From Opitutaceae bacterium (GTDB taxonomy: Bacteria > Verrucomicrobiota > Verrucomicrobiia > Opitutales > Opitutaceae), in the NCBI GenBank assembly GCA_030648295.1, contig JAUSID010000234.1, positions 1 through 61,831 on the forward strand: a stretch of 61,831 nt of DNA. Direction: 5' to 3'. Shown piece by piece: positions 27,634 through 35,212 of the stretch. How positions within the stretch are numbered: position 1 is the first letter of the stretch; each line of letters starts with the position of its first letter. The position numbers were made by a program, and so were the translations under genes. The notes beneath the pieces are model-generated. The model ran no database searches and was not told the origin of the DNA. It saw only the letters and a program-made list of their open reading frames with translations.

Positions 27634-28701
27634 ATGAGTCCACGCGATGCTCAATTCGGTGGGAAAGGGAGCGCATCAATCTGCGCTGTCGCCGCGCGCT
27701 GGGTTGTGCGCCGCGACCGCGGTTTATCCGAAACTGAAGAAGCGGAGTTTGCGCGCTGGCTGCGGGCGGATCCGCGCCACGCCGAAGCGTTTGATTATTT
27801 TTCAGCGAGTTGGAACGTGTTCGAGGGATGTCCGGCCCCGGCCACGTATCCGCAGGCGAACGACATTCGGAGGATTTCAGTGTGGCAGTGGATTGGTTTG
27901 GGGGGAGTTGCCGCGGCAAGCGCGTGTGCCTTGCTGTATCTCGGCACAGGGTATCTTGGGGGAAACGGACGACAGCGGTACCCGCAGCGCGAGCTGGATC
28001 AAATCACGGCGGTCGACACCCCGCGGACGAAGATGTTCTCGGATGGCAGTTTCGCGCGGCTCAACACTGCCACCGTCATTCGTGAGCAATTCACGTCCGA
28101 AGAGCGCCGCATAGCGTTGGTGCGCGGAGAAGCCTACTTTACGGTAACGAAAGATCCAGGCCGCCCGTTTGTCGTTTACGTCGGAGATATTGCGATTCAC
28201 GCGGTCGGCACCGCTTTCAATGTCAACCTGAAGGCGCATGCGATCGAGGTGCTGGTCACCGAAGGAAAGGTCCGGGTCGCAACGGCGCGGGGCGATCAAG
28301 TGCGACCACACTCTGCAACGGAATCTACGGAAGCCATGGAGTTACGCGTATCCGCTCCGCTGGTCGCGGCTGGTCAGCGCGCGATCGTAACCACAGGAAG
28401 CTCGACTTCGCGCGACGTAGTTGTTGCGGAGGCTCAACCCGCGGAAATTGCGCGTGCACTCGCGTGGTGCGAGCCACTGATGACGCTTGGCGGCGCTACG
28501 CTCGCCGAGGTGTGCGCTGAATTCGGACGCCAGACTGGAAAACGATTGGTTCTGCGCGATCCCGCATTGGGTGAATTGCGGATGGGCGGGCGTTTTCCCA
28601 TGAATGATGATGAAGGATTCGTGCGCGCGCTGGAGGAAAACTTCGGCATCAAGGCGGAACGGCGGATGGACGGCACGGTTATTCTGGACCGGGCGCCGTA
28701 G
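27634..28701 (+). CDS. FecR-type anti-sigma factor
   Basis: The product is 355 residues from ATG 27634 (MSPRDAQFGGKG). It has an N-terminal cytoplasmic domain with the DUF4880 pattern (RRDRGLSETEEAEFARWLRA, DPRHAEAFDYFSASWNVFEG), one membrane helix (WIGLGGVAAASACALLYLG, about 86-104) and a periplasmic FecR domain (DQITAVDTPRTKMFSDGSFA, RIALVRGEAYFTVTKDPGRP). It should hold the ECF sigma factor and receive a signal from the STN domain of a TonB receptor. The C-terminal segment (LAEVCAEFGRQTGKRLVL) resembles an STN-type module. The start was chosen because the earlier frame lacks family character. Confidence 0.87.
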   Translation: MSPRDAQFGGKGSASICAVAARWVVRRDRGLSETEEAEFARWLRADPRHAEAFDYFSASWNVFEGCPAPATYPQANDIRRISVWQWIGLGGVAAASACALLYLGTGYLGGNGRQRYPQRELDQITAVDTPRTKMFSDGSFARLNTATVIREQFTSEERRIALVRGEAYFTVTKDPGRPFVVYVGDIAIHAVGTAFNVNLKAHAIEVLVTEGKVRVATARGDQVRPHSATESTEAMELRVSAPLVAAGQRAIVTTGSSTSRDVVVAEAQPAEIARALAWCEPLMTLGGATLAEVCAEFGRQTGKRLVLRDPALGELRMGGRFPMNDDEGFVRALEENFGIKAERRMDGTVILDRAP

Positions 28702-28732
28702 TCACGCCGCTGCGCGAAAAGGCGAATTTCGA

Positions 28733-28761
28733 TGGCGGAAAACCGCCGGAGTGCCGTCTTC
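28733..28761 (+). promoter_or_regulatory. Putative ECF promoter, copy A (before MBL gene)
   Basis: TTTCGATGGCGG is followed after 16 bases by CGTCTTC. It lies 32 bases after the fecR stop and 62 bases before the next start codon. Confidence 0.65.
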
Positions 28762-28823
28762 CTACATACCACACGCTTTTGCGCGGTCGGTATAGGCAGC
28801 GAAAGGCGGTTCGCCCTACCCAA

Positions 28824-29846
28824 ATGAAGACAGCAAACATCATGCGAGCGTTCGTTGCTTACGGCCTCGTTCTACTATCCATCAGCGATGGCGAGGCCAC
28901 GTCATCCTCGAAGCCAGCCGCAGACGCGCCTATTCACGGAAAGCTCGTACTCACTTTTTTCGAGCTTCGCGACATCGGTCGCGGTTCAGGTCTGGCTCTC
29001 ACGCTGCAAACACCGAGTGGCGAAACTTACCTTTATGATGCTGGCTTGAGCGCTAAGTACTCCACCGACTCCGACTTGCCGAGGCAATGGCCCCCGATTC
29101 TGATCGACTGGGATGCTGGAAGAGATGCGATTCTTCCGTTCCTTAAAGAGCATGAGATTTCCGAGATCAATGGGATTGTTATAAGTCACCCGCATTCGGA
29201 TCACTATGGTGGCGCCTTTTACCTGATCCAGAACCTTCGAGTGGCAATGCTGGTCGACAATGGGTACAACAATGTCGGTATTTCATCCGAATACCGTTCG
29301 CTCCGTGAACTTACCCAAGCACGTCACGGAACTCACCGAATTGCACGCGCGGGTGATCGACTCGATTGGGGAGTCGGACTTGAAGTCGAGGTATTGTGGC
29401 CGCCACGAAATCTCGTGACCGAGAACGACATCGATCTTGGGAAAGCTATCGAAAACAAGCTTGTTTCATCCAAACAGAGACCGGCGCATTTTTTTCCCAA
29501 CGTCAATTCGCTCGTGCTCCGCATCCGCCACGGCAAGAATGTGATTCTGCTTCCAGGGGATCTTGGGCCTCTCGGCACCGAGCGTTTGCTCCAAACTGTG
29601 AGTTCTGAAAAGATAAGAACAACCGTGCTCGTCGCCCCTGGCCACGGCCTTCACCCTCAGCCTAAGCTAGCCGCCGCCACGAGGCCTGAAATAGTGGTGG
29701 TCTCGAGCCTGCCCCGCTATTCCAATCCAGATGCTGCCAAGGTATACGGTGATGAATTCGGCGCGCGTGTTTATTTTACGTATCGGCACGGCCGTATTAG
29801 AGTTGTCTCTGATGGAGAGCACATTATGGTGCATACAGAAAGGTGA
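28824..29846 (+). CDS. MBL-fold hydrolase (ComEC/Rec2-like domain), secreted
   Basis: A 340-residue protein with a signal-like N-terminus (MRAFVAYGLVLLSISDGEA) and a metallo-beta-lactamase fold. VISHPHSDHYGG (119-130) gives His122, His124, Asp126 and His127; further ligands are expected at LLPGDLGP and VLVAPGHG. The layout resembles the free-standing MBL domain of ComEC-like proteins, which hydrolyse phosphodiesters. The substrate is unknown. The start ATG 28824 is placed just before the hydrophobic leader. A promoter motif copy directly upstream suggests shared control with the receptor genes. Confidence 0.75.
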   Translation: MKTANIMRAFVAYGLVLLSISDGEATSSSKPAADAPIHGKLVLTFFELRDIGRGSGLALTLQTPSGETYLYDAGLSAKYSTDSDLPRQWPPILIDWDAGRDAILPFLKEHEISEINGIVISHPHSDHYGGAFYLIQNLRVAMLVDNGYNNVGISSEYRSLRELTQARHGTHRIARAGDRLDWGVGLEVEVLWPPRNLVTENDIDLGKAIENKLVSSKQRPAHFFPNVNSLVLRIRHGKNVILLPGDLGPLGTERLLQTVSSEKIRTTVLVAPGHGLHPQPKLAAATRPEIVVVSSLPRYSNPDAAKVYGDEFGARVYFTYRHGRIRVVSDGEHIMVHTER

Positions 29847-30172
29847 CACGTCAGACTCGGAACTACCGAAGTGGTCATCGCTGACATCAAACCAAAGTGC
29901 GTCGTCCAAACCATTTGATCGCGCGCGGAATTTCCACTTTCTCGACCTGTGTCCGAGTTGAGCGTCGCACTGGAAGGAACATTTATACTTTCCGAGTTGT
30001 TGTATAAAACACCGCGTATGAGTTAGTTTCCACCGACGATGTCGGTGGCTTCATGTGCGCGTTGGAAGCGCACTAAGGACTTCGGGGGTACTCCCGCCGG
30101 CGTATTTATTCCCGATAAACCGCGATAGAAAGCGCTGAGCGTTTTGGCCGACAAAAGAAATCAAAATCTCGA
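29847..30172 (+). other. Non-coding stretch with stacked hairpins
   Basis: No gene is seen. Two perfect hairpins stand close together: CCACCGAC/GTCGGTGG (30030-30048) and GTGCGC/GCGCAC (30055-30073). A weaker one follows around the CGGGGGTACTCCCG at about 30086. Such tandem hairpins occur at IS200/IS605 ends and in structured RNAs; which applies here is open. Confidence 0.45.
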
Positions 30173-30201
30173 TGGCGGGAAATGGGAGGTGCGGCGTCTT
30201 C
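30173..30201 (+). promoter_or_regulatory. Putative ECF promoter, copy B (before IS630 remnant)
   Basis: CTCGATGGCGGGAAA with CGTCTTC 16 bases after TGGCGG. The transposase remnant starts a few bases downstream, and the secreted Fn3 protein gene begins 398 bases away. Confidence 0.6.
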
Positions 30202-30207
30202 ATTCAT

Positions 30208-30537
30208 ATCACCGCCCATTGTGCCCTCGACAACTACGCGACCCACAAACATCCAGCAGTGGTCGCTTGGCTGCAGAAACATCCCCGTATCCACGTTCAC
30301 TTTACCCCAACCGGCTCGTCGTGGCTTAACCTCGTGGAGCGTTTCTTTCGCCAATTGACCGACGATGTGGTGCGCGAGGGCAGCTTTACCAGCGTCGCCC
30401 AATTGGTCAGCGCCATCAATGTCCACCTCGCTCATCACAATCTGAAGCCCAAGCCGTATGGTTGGAAAGCTGAAGGCGCCGCCATCCTCGAAAAGATTCA
30501 ACGCGCTCGACAGGCGGAGGCTAAAACGGGTTTGTAA
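30208..30537 (+). pseudogene. IS630-family transposase fragment
   Basis: The frame shows the C-terminal part of an IS630-type DDE transposase: ALDNYATHKHPAVVAWLQKH (second catalytic Asp), then IHVHFTPTGSSWLNLVERFF with the third catalytic Glu, then LVSAINVHLAHHNLKPKPY. The N-terminal half, including the first Asp, is absent. No terminal repeats were identified. It lies between a promoter motif and the secreted Fn3/beta-helix gene and may have changed that gene's expression. Confidence 0.8.
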
Positions 30538-30599
30538 CTCCATTTGAGAATCACTACACTAGGCTTACCCCTCGGAAAATCTTTAACCGCATATCTCAT

Positions 30600-33500
30600 A
30601 TGAACATTATGAACATCGTGTCCATTCGTCCGCTGCTACACCGGGCCTTCACCGCCTCTTTAATCAAGATTACAGTTGCCGCGGCCCTTCTCTTGCCGTT
30701 TTGCGGCTCAGCGCAGATCGCGATGGATGTCGTGACGGCTTTTGCTACCGCGGTCGGAGACCGGACGGTTTCGCATGCTGGATCCGCGTCGAACGTCAAG
30801 GGGGTGCTGGTCCTGATCAGCAGCCCGATGAACACCAACCAAGTTCTGGGGGTCACCTATGGCGGACTGCCCATGACACGGGTGGCTCTTTCGCCAGCCC
30901 TCGTTGCGGGAGAAGGCGGGTTGGCGGACATCTGGTTCCTCGGTGCGGGGGTGCCGCAGGGGACTCAGAACGTAGCCATCGACGTGACGAGCACAGAAAC
31001 CACAGCCGGCGCAGTCATCACATTCACGGCCACGGCCGATACTACGGCCGTGGATACAAAGAAGGTCGAGAACACGTCCATCTTAAATCCATCCGTGACG
31101 CTGGTCACACCAACCGGAGTGCAGACTTTCGTTTGCGGTGTGTTGTTTTCTGGCCAGGACGGCGTGGGCGGAATTGCTGCTGGTTCAGGTTATACCGAAA
31201 TCAACGAAATAGGCTTTGGGACGTCAAGCGGAGGCACATCCCGGCTCACCAACCTCGCCACTGGTGGAAACGTGGTGTATAACTGGACACAGGCGGCAAA
31301 CGACGCGGCGATGATCGCCATCGCGATCCGCCAAGTCGCCGCGCCACCGCCGCCTGCTCCAACCGGACTCACGGCTACGGCGGTTTCGTCCTCGCAAATC
31401 GATTTGACGTGGACGGACGTGGCAGATGAGACGAGCTACAAAATCGAACGCTCGCCGGCCGGTGCCGGTTCCTGGACACAGGTCGGAACCAATGCCGCAA
31501 ACGACGTGACGTTTTCGGACACCGGGCTGCCGGCGAACACGGCGTTCGACTATCGGGTGAAAGCTTCGAATGCCAACGGCGACTCCGGCCCCTCGAACGT
31601 GGCCACCGCAACAACGTTTGTGGCCCCGCCGCCTGCTCCAACCGGACTCACGGCTACGGCGGTTTCGTCCTCGCAAATCGATTTGACGTGGACGGACGTG
31701 GCAGGCGAGACGAGCTACAAGATCGAGCGCTCGCCAGCCGGGACCGGTTCCTGGACGCAGGTCGGAACGAACGTCGCCAACGCCGTGACATTCTCAAACA
31801 CCGGACTTCCCGCGGGCACATCGTTCGATTATCGCGTGAAAGCGTCCAACGCCGGGGGCGACTCCGCTCCGTCAAACGTGGCTACCGCGACAACCTTCTC
31901 GGGGCCGCCGCCTGCCCCAACCGGGCTCGTGGCCACAGCAGTTTCTGCGTCCGAGATATTCCTGACGTGGACAGACGTGGCAAGTGAGACGAGCTACAAG
32001 ATCGAGCGCTCCCCGGCCGGAGCCGGTAGTTGGACGCAAGTCGGGACCAACGCGGCCAATGACGTGGATTTTCTCGACGGCGGGCTTCCCGCGAGCACGT
32101 CCTTCGACTATCGGGTGAAAGCCTCCAACGCGAGCGGCGATTCCGCACCGTCGAACGTGGCGACCGCGACAACCGACTCCGGCCAACTCGCGTTGGATGT
32201 AGCGACGAGCATTCCTTACGGGACCGGTGATCGGACGATCTCACACGCGCCTCTGTCGGCGAGCGTCAAGGGGGTCGTGCTTCTCGTCCACAGCCCGGCG
32301 CCCACCTATACGGTGTTGGGCGCCACCTACGGCGGGGTGCCCATGACTCACGCGCCTCTTTCTCCGGCTCTAGTGGCCGGAGAGGGTGGGTGGGCCGACA
32401 TCTGGTTTCTCGGCACGGGTGTGCCGCAGGGAACTCAGAATGTCGTTATCGACCTGTCGGGCACACAAGCCACGGTGGGAGCAATCATCTCGCTCACAGC
32501 CACCGCAGATACCCAGTTGGTGGATACAAAGAAGGTCGAAAACACTTCGATCGCAAATCCATCCGTGACCTTAGTCACGCCAGCGGGAGTGGAGACGTTC
32601 GTTTGCGGTGTGCTCTTTTCGGGAAGGGATGCTGTCACCAATATTACCCCGGGCACCGGCTATACTGCAATAAACGAATACGACTATGGCACGGAAACGG
32701 GCGGTACCTCCCGGCGCACCAGCAATGCCACCGGCGGAAACGTGATTTACGACTGGGTGCAGACAGCGGACGATGCAGCGATGATCGCCATCGCGATCAG
32801 ACAAAGCTCGGGGGGGGCGCCGCCACCCGCCCCAACTGGCCTCGTGGCGACGGCCGTCTCGTCGTCCCAGATTGATTTGACTTGGACCGACGTCACGGGC
32901 GAGACCAGCTACAAGATCGAGCGCTCTCCGGCCGGAGCCGGGAACTGGGCGCAGATCGGAACCAATGCCGCCAATGACGTTACGTTTTCGGACACGGGCC
33001 TTCCCGCGAGCACGTCCTTCGACTACCGGGTGAAGTCATCCAATGCCAACGGCGACTCCGCTCCGTCGAACGTGGCGTCGGCGACGACGCTCTCATCATC
33101 AGGATACACGTTTCCGACGACTCCCTATACCTTTCCGTTGTTCGCCGGCATGGTCAACGTCAAAGATTACGGCGCAACGGGGAACGGTACAACCGATGAC
33201 ACCGCCTTCATTCAGAATGCAATCACATCCAACATAGGATCGAACAACCTGCCGGCGAAGATCCTTTATTTCCCCAATGGGACGTACCTTGTAAGTGACC
33301 AGCTGAAGCGGCAGTCGATCGACGGCGAATGGCGCGGTGATTTCTACATTCAGGGTGAAAGCGAATCCGGCACGATCATAAAGCTCAAGAACAACGCTAC
33401 CGGGTACCAGTCCCCTGGAAGCCCCAAGGCGGTCATATACTACTCTTCGTTCCACTTTACGGGAGGCGGCTATCCCAACTGGGCGACGAATGGCGAGGGC

Positions 33501-34982
33501 AACGAGGCATACCGCAACTACCTCGCTGATATAACAATCAGCACAGGGAGCGGCAATACGGGTGCCGTCGGAGTTGATGGCTTGATGAACAATGGTGGCG
33601 GCCTTCGCCGCGTCACGATCCGATCGGAGGACGGACAAGGAGTCGCCGGATTGACCTTCACACGACTCCATCCCGGCCCCAGCCACAACCACCGCGTGAC
33701 TATAATCGGATTCAGTTGGGGCCTCGACGTGAGCAGTGGCCGGTACGGGATCACGTTTGAACATCTCAAGCTTAGCGGACAGACCACCACGGGAATCCGC
33801 AATTCAAGCAACTTGCTCCACATCCGGGGTTTGATCTCGACCAACTCGGTGCCGGTGCTGGACAGCAGTGGTCAGTCGAGTATCGTGATTCTGGATGGCG
33901 TGCTTGGCGGCGGGGCGGCGGGCTTGAGCGCAATCACTCAAAGCAGCCCCGGCAAGATCTTCGCACGTGATGTTACAAGCACCGGTTACGCCCGAGTCTT
34001 GACGGATCAGGGTACGAACATCCCAGGCACCTCGCTCACGGAGTACGCGACCGGACCGATGTATTCTCAATGGCCGACAACGATCCAGTCCGTGCGCATT
34101 CCAATCGTGAACACGCCGGAGGCGCCGTACGGCACGCTTTCGGGCTGGACGAACGCGGCGATTCATGGAGTGCAAGGTGATATCGGCTCGGGTCAAGAGG
34201 CGGCGATTCAGGCTGCGATCGACTCCGGCGCGACGAAACTTTATTTCGAAACGTCGCGCCGGCATTTGGGCGACACCGTCCATATCCGAAACAATGTCAC
34301 GCATATCGTATTCAACCAGAGCCTGTTCGAATTGCTCGGAACGGGCTTCAATAACGAAGCGAAACCGGTTTTCCGGATCGAGAGTACGGTTCCCGGACCG
34401 ATTGTGATTGAACACATGAGGGGGTACGCCAACCGAACGACCCAGCCTGGGGTCATCTGGATCGAAAACGTCTCTGGCCAGACGGTGGTCTTCAAGGATA
34501 CGTTTGCCACGTCCTACCGGAACGCCACCGGTGGAACGGGTAACCTTTTCCTAGACAACAATCTTATGTCCCTACGGTCGGTTCCCGTCACCCAAAACAT
34601 ATGGTCGCGCCAGCACGATCAGGAGTTCGGCGGAGTCGACGGAGGAATGGTCAAGACGAACGGCGATTTTTGGATTCTCGGGCTCAAAACCGAGCGAATT
34701 GCGAACCCCGCGATCATCAAAGTTACGGGCGGTCGCTTAGAAGTCTTGGGAGGCTTTATACTCCCCATAGACGTCGTTCCGACCGATCGGCCCGCTTTCG
34801 AGATCGTAAACGCCACCGCCTCGCTTACGTTTGCTACAACCGCCGGCGCAGCCACGGCAGATTACACCGTCCACGTTCGGGAGACGCGCGACGGCGTCAC
34901 GCGGGATCTCCTGCGACCGTCGCTGGGGCGCCATGCCGGCGAAGGATCATGGGTGCCGCTCTACCGGGACGGCAACCCATGA
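30600..34982 (+). CDS. Secreted Fn3 / pectate-lyase-type beta-helix protein
   Basis: A 1460-residue protein with a signal peptide (ITVAAALLLPFCGSAQ). Domain order: module A (about 41-245, ending AMIAIAIRQ), three fibronectin type III domains in tandem (about 252-525), a second module A (about 530-735), one more Fn3 (about 745-830), then a right-handed beta-helix of the pectate_lyase_3 type (NVKDYGATGNGTTDDTAFIQ, about 840 onward). Module A (TYGGLPMT, WFLGAGVPQGTQN) is a beta-rich unit I do not recognise. The beta-helix family includes pectin-degrading lyases and polygalacturonase-like enzymes, which fits a pectin or apiose diet, but I cannot identify catalytic residues. It has no C-terminal anchor. 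Confidence 0.82.
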   Translation: MNIMNIVSIRPLLHRAFTASLIKITVAAALLLPFCGSAQIAMDVVTAFATAVGDRTVSHAGSASNVKGVLVLISSPMNTNQVLGVTYGGLPMTRVALSPALVAGEGGLADIWFLGAGVPQGTQNVAIDVTSTETTAGAVITFTATADTTAVDTKKVENTSILNPSVTLVTPTGVQTFVCGVLFSGQDGVGGIAAGSGYTEINEIGFGTSSGGTSRLTNLATGGNVVYNWTQAANDAAMIAIAIRQVAAPPPPAPTGLTATAVSSSQIDLTWTDVADETSYKIERSPAGAGSWTQVGTNAANDVTFSDTGLPANTAFDYRVKASNANGDSGPSNVATATTFVAPPPAPTGLTATAVSSSQIDLTWTDVAGETSYKIERSPAGTGSWTQVGTNVANAVTFSNTGLPAGTSFDYRVKASNAGGDSAPSNVATATTFSGPPPAPTGLVATAVSASEIFLTWTDVASETSYKIERSPAGAGSWTQVGTNAANDVDFLDGGLPASTSFDYRVKASNASGDSAPSNVATATTDSGQLALDVATSIPYGTGDRTISHAPLSASVKGVVLLVHSPAPTYTVLGATYGGVPMTHAPLSPALVAGEGGWADIWFLGTGVPQGTQNVVIDLSGTQATVGAIISLTATADTQLVDTKKVENTSIANPSVTLVTPAGVETFVCGVLFSGRDAVTNITPGTGYTAINEYDYGTETGGTSRRTSNATGGNVIYDWVQTADDAAMIAIAIRQSSGGAPPPAPTGLVATAVSSSQIDLTWTDVTGETSYKIERSPAGAGNWAQIGTNAANDVTFSDTGLPASTSFDYRVKSSNANGDSAPSNVASATTLSSSGYTFPTTPYTFPLFAGMVNVKDYGATGNGTTDDTAFIQNAITSNIGSNNLPAKILYFPNGTYLVSDQLKRQSIDGEWRGDFYIQGESESGTIIKLKNNATGYQSPGSPKAVIYYSSFHFTGGGYPNWATNGEGNEAYRNYLADITISTGSGNTGAVGVDGLMNNGGGLRRVTIRSEDGQGVAGLTFTRLHPGPSHNHRVTIIGFSWGLDVSSGRYGITFEHLKLSGQTTTGIRNSSNLLHIRGLISTNSVPVLDSSGQSSIVILDGVLGGGAAGLSAITQSSPGKIFARDVTSTGYARVLTDQGTNIPGTSLTEYATGPMYSQWPTTIQSVRIPIVNTPEAPYGTLSGWTNAAIHGVQGDIGSGQEAAIQAAIDSGATKLYFETSRRHLGDTVHIRNNVTHIVFNQSLFELLGTGFNNEAKPVFRIESTVPGPIVIEHMRGYANRTTQPGVIWIENVSGQTVVFKDTFATSYRNATGGTGNLFLDNNLMSLRSVPVTQNIWSRQHDQEFGGVDGGMVKTNGDFWILGLKTERIANPAIIKVTGGRLEVLGGFILPIDVVPTDRPAFEIVNATASLTFATTAGAATADYTVHVRETRDGVTRDLLRPSLGRHAGEGSWVPLYRDGNP
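31351..32187 (+). repeat. Three tandem 279-bp Fn3 units
   Basis: The units start at 31351, 31630 and 31909, exactly 279 bases (93 codons) apart. Units 1 and 2 share long identical DNA (for example GCCTGCTCCAACCGGACTCA through the ATTTGACGTGGACGGACGTG part). Unit 3 is more diverged, and a fourth related unit starts near 32828. This points to recent internal duplication or gene conversion. Confidence 0.85.
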
Positions 34983-35069
34983 CGAGACGCATCATGCTGT
35001 GATACGAACGCGTTGTGGAAAGCAGGCGGGCGCTGAGACGTCCGTCTGCGGAAAAAAAACGGATTGTCA

Positions 35070-35098
35070 TGGCGGGAAACGCCAGGTGAAACGTCTTC
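35070..35098 (+). promoter_or_regulatory. Putative ECF promoter, copy C (before TonB receptor 1)
   Basis: TGTCATGGCGGGAAA with CGTCTTC 16 bases after TGGCGG. It lies 88 bases after the previous stop codon and 114 bases before the receptor start. Confidence 0.68.
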
Positions 35099-35212
35099 CT
35101 TGTGCCCTGAAACTGGCGGAGGATTGATCGCCGCCGTTGACGGGGTGATCGCTCGCGATGTGTGGCACACACCCCCGTCGGTTGGGCGAGGCCAGCTCAA
35201 ACCATTCAACCA

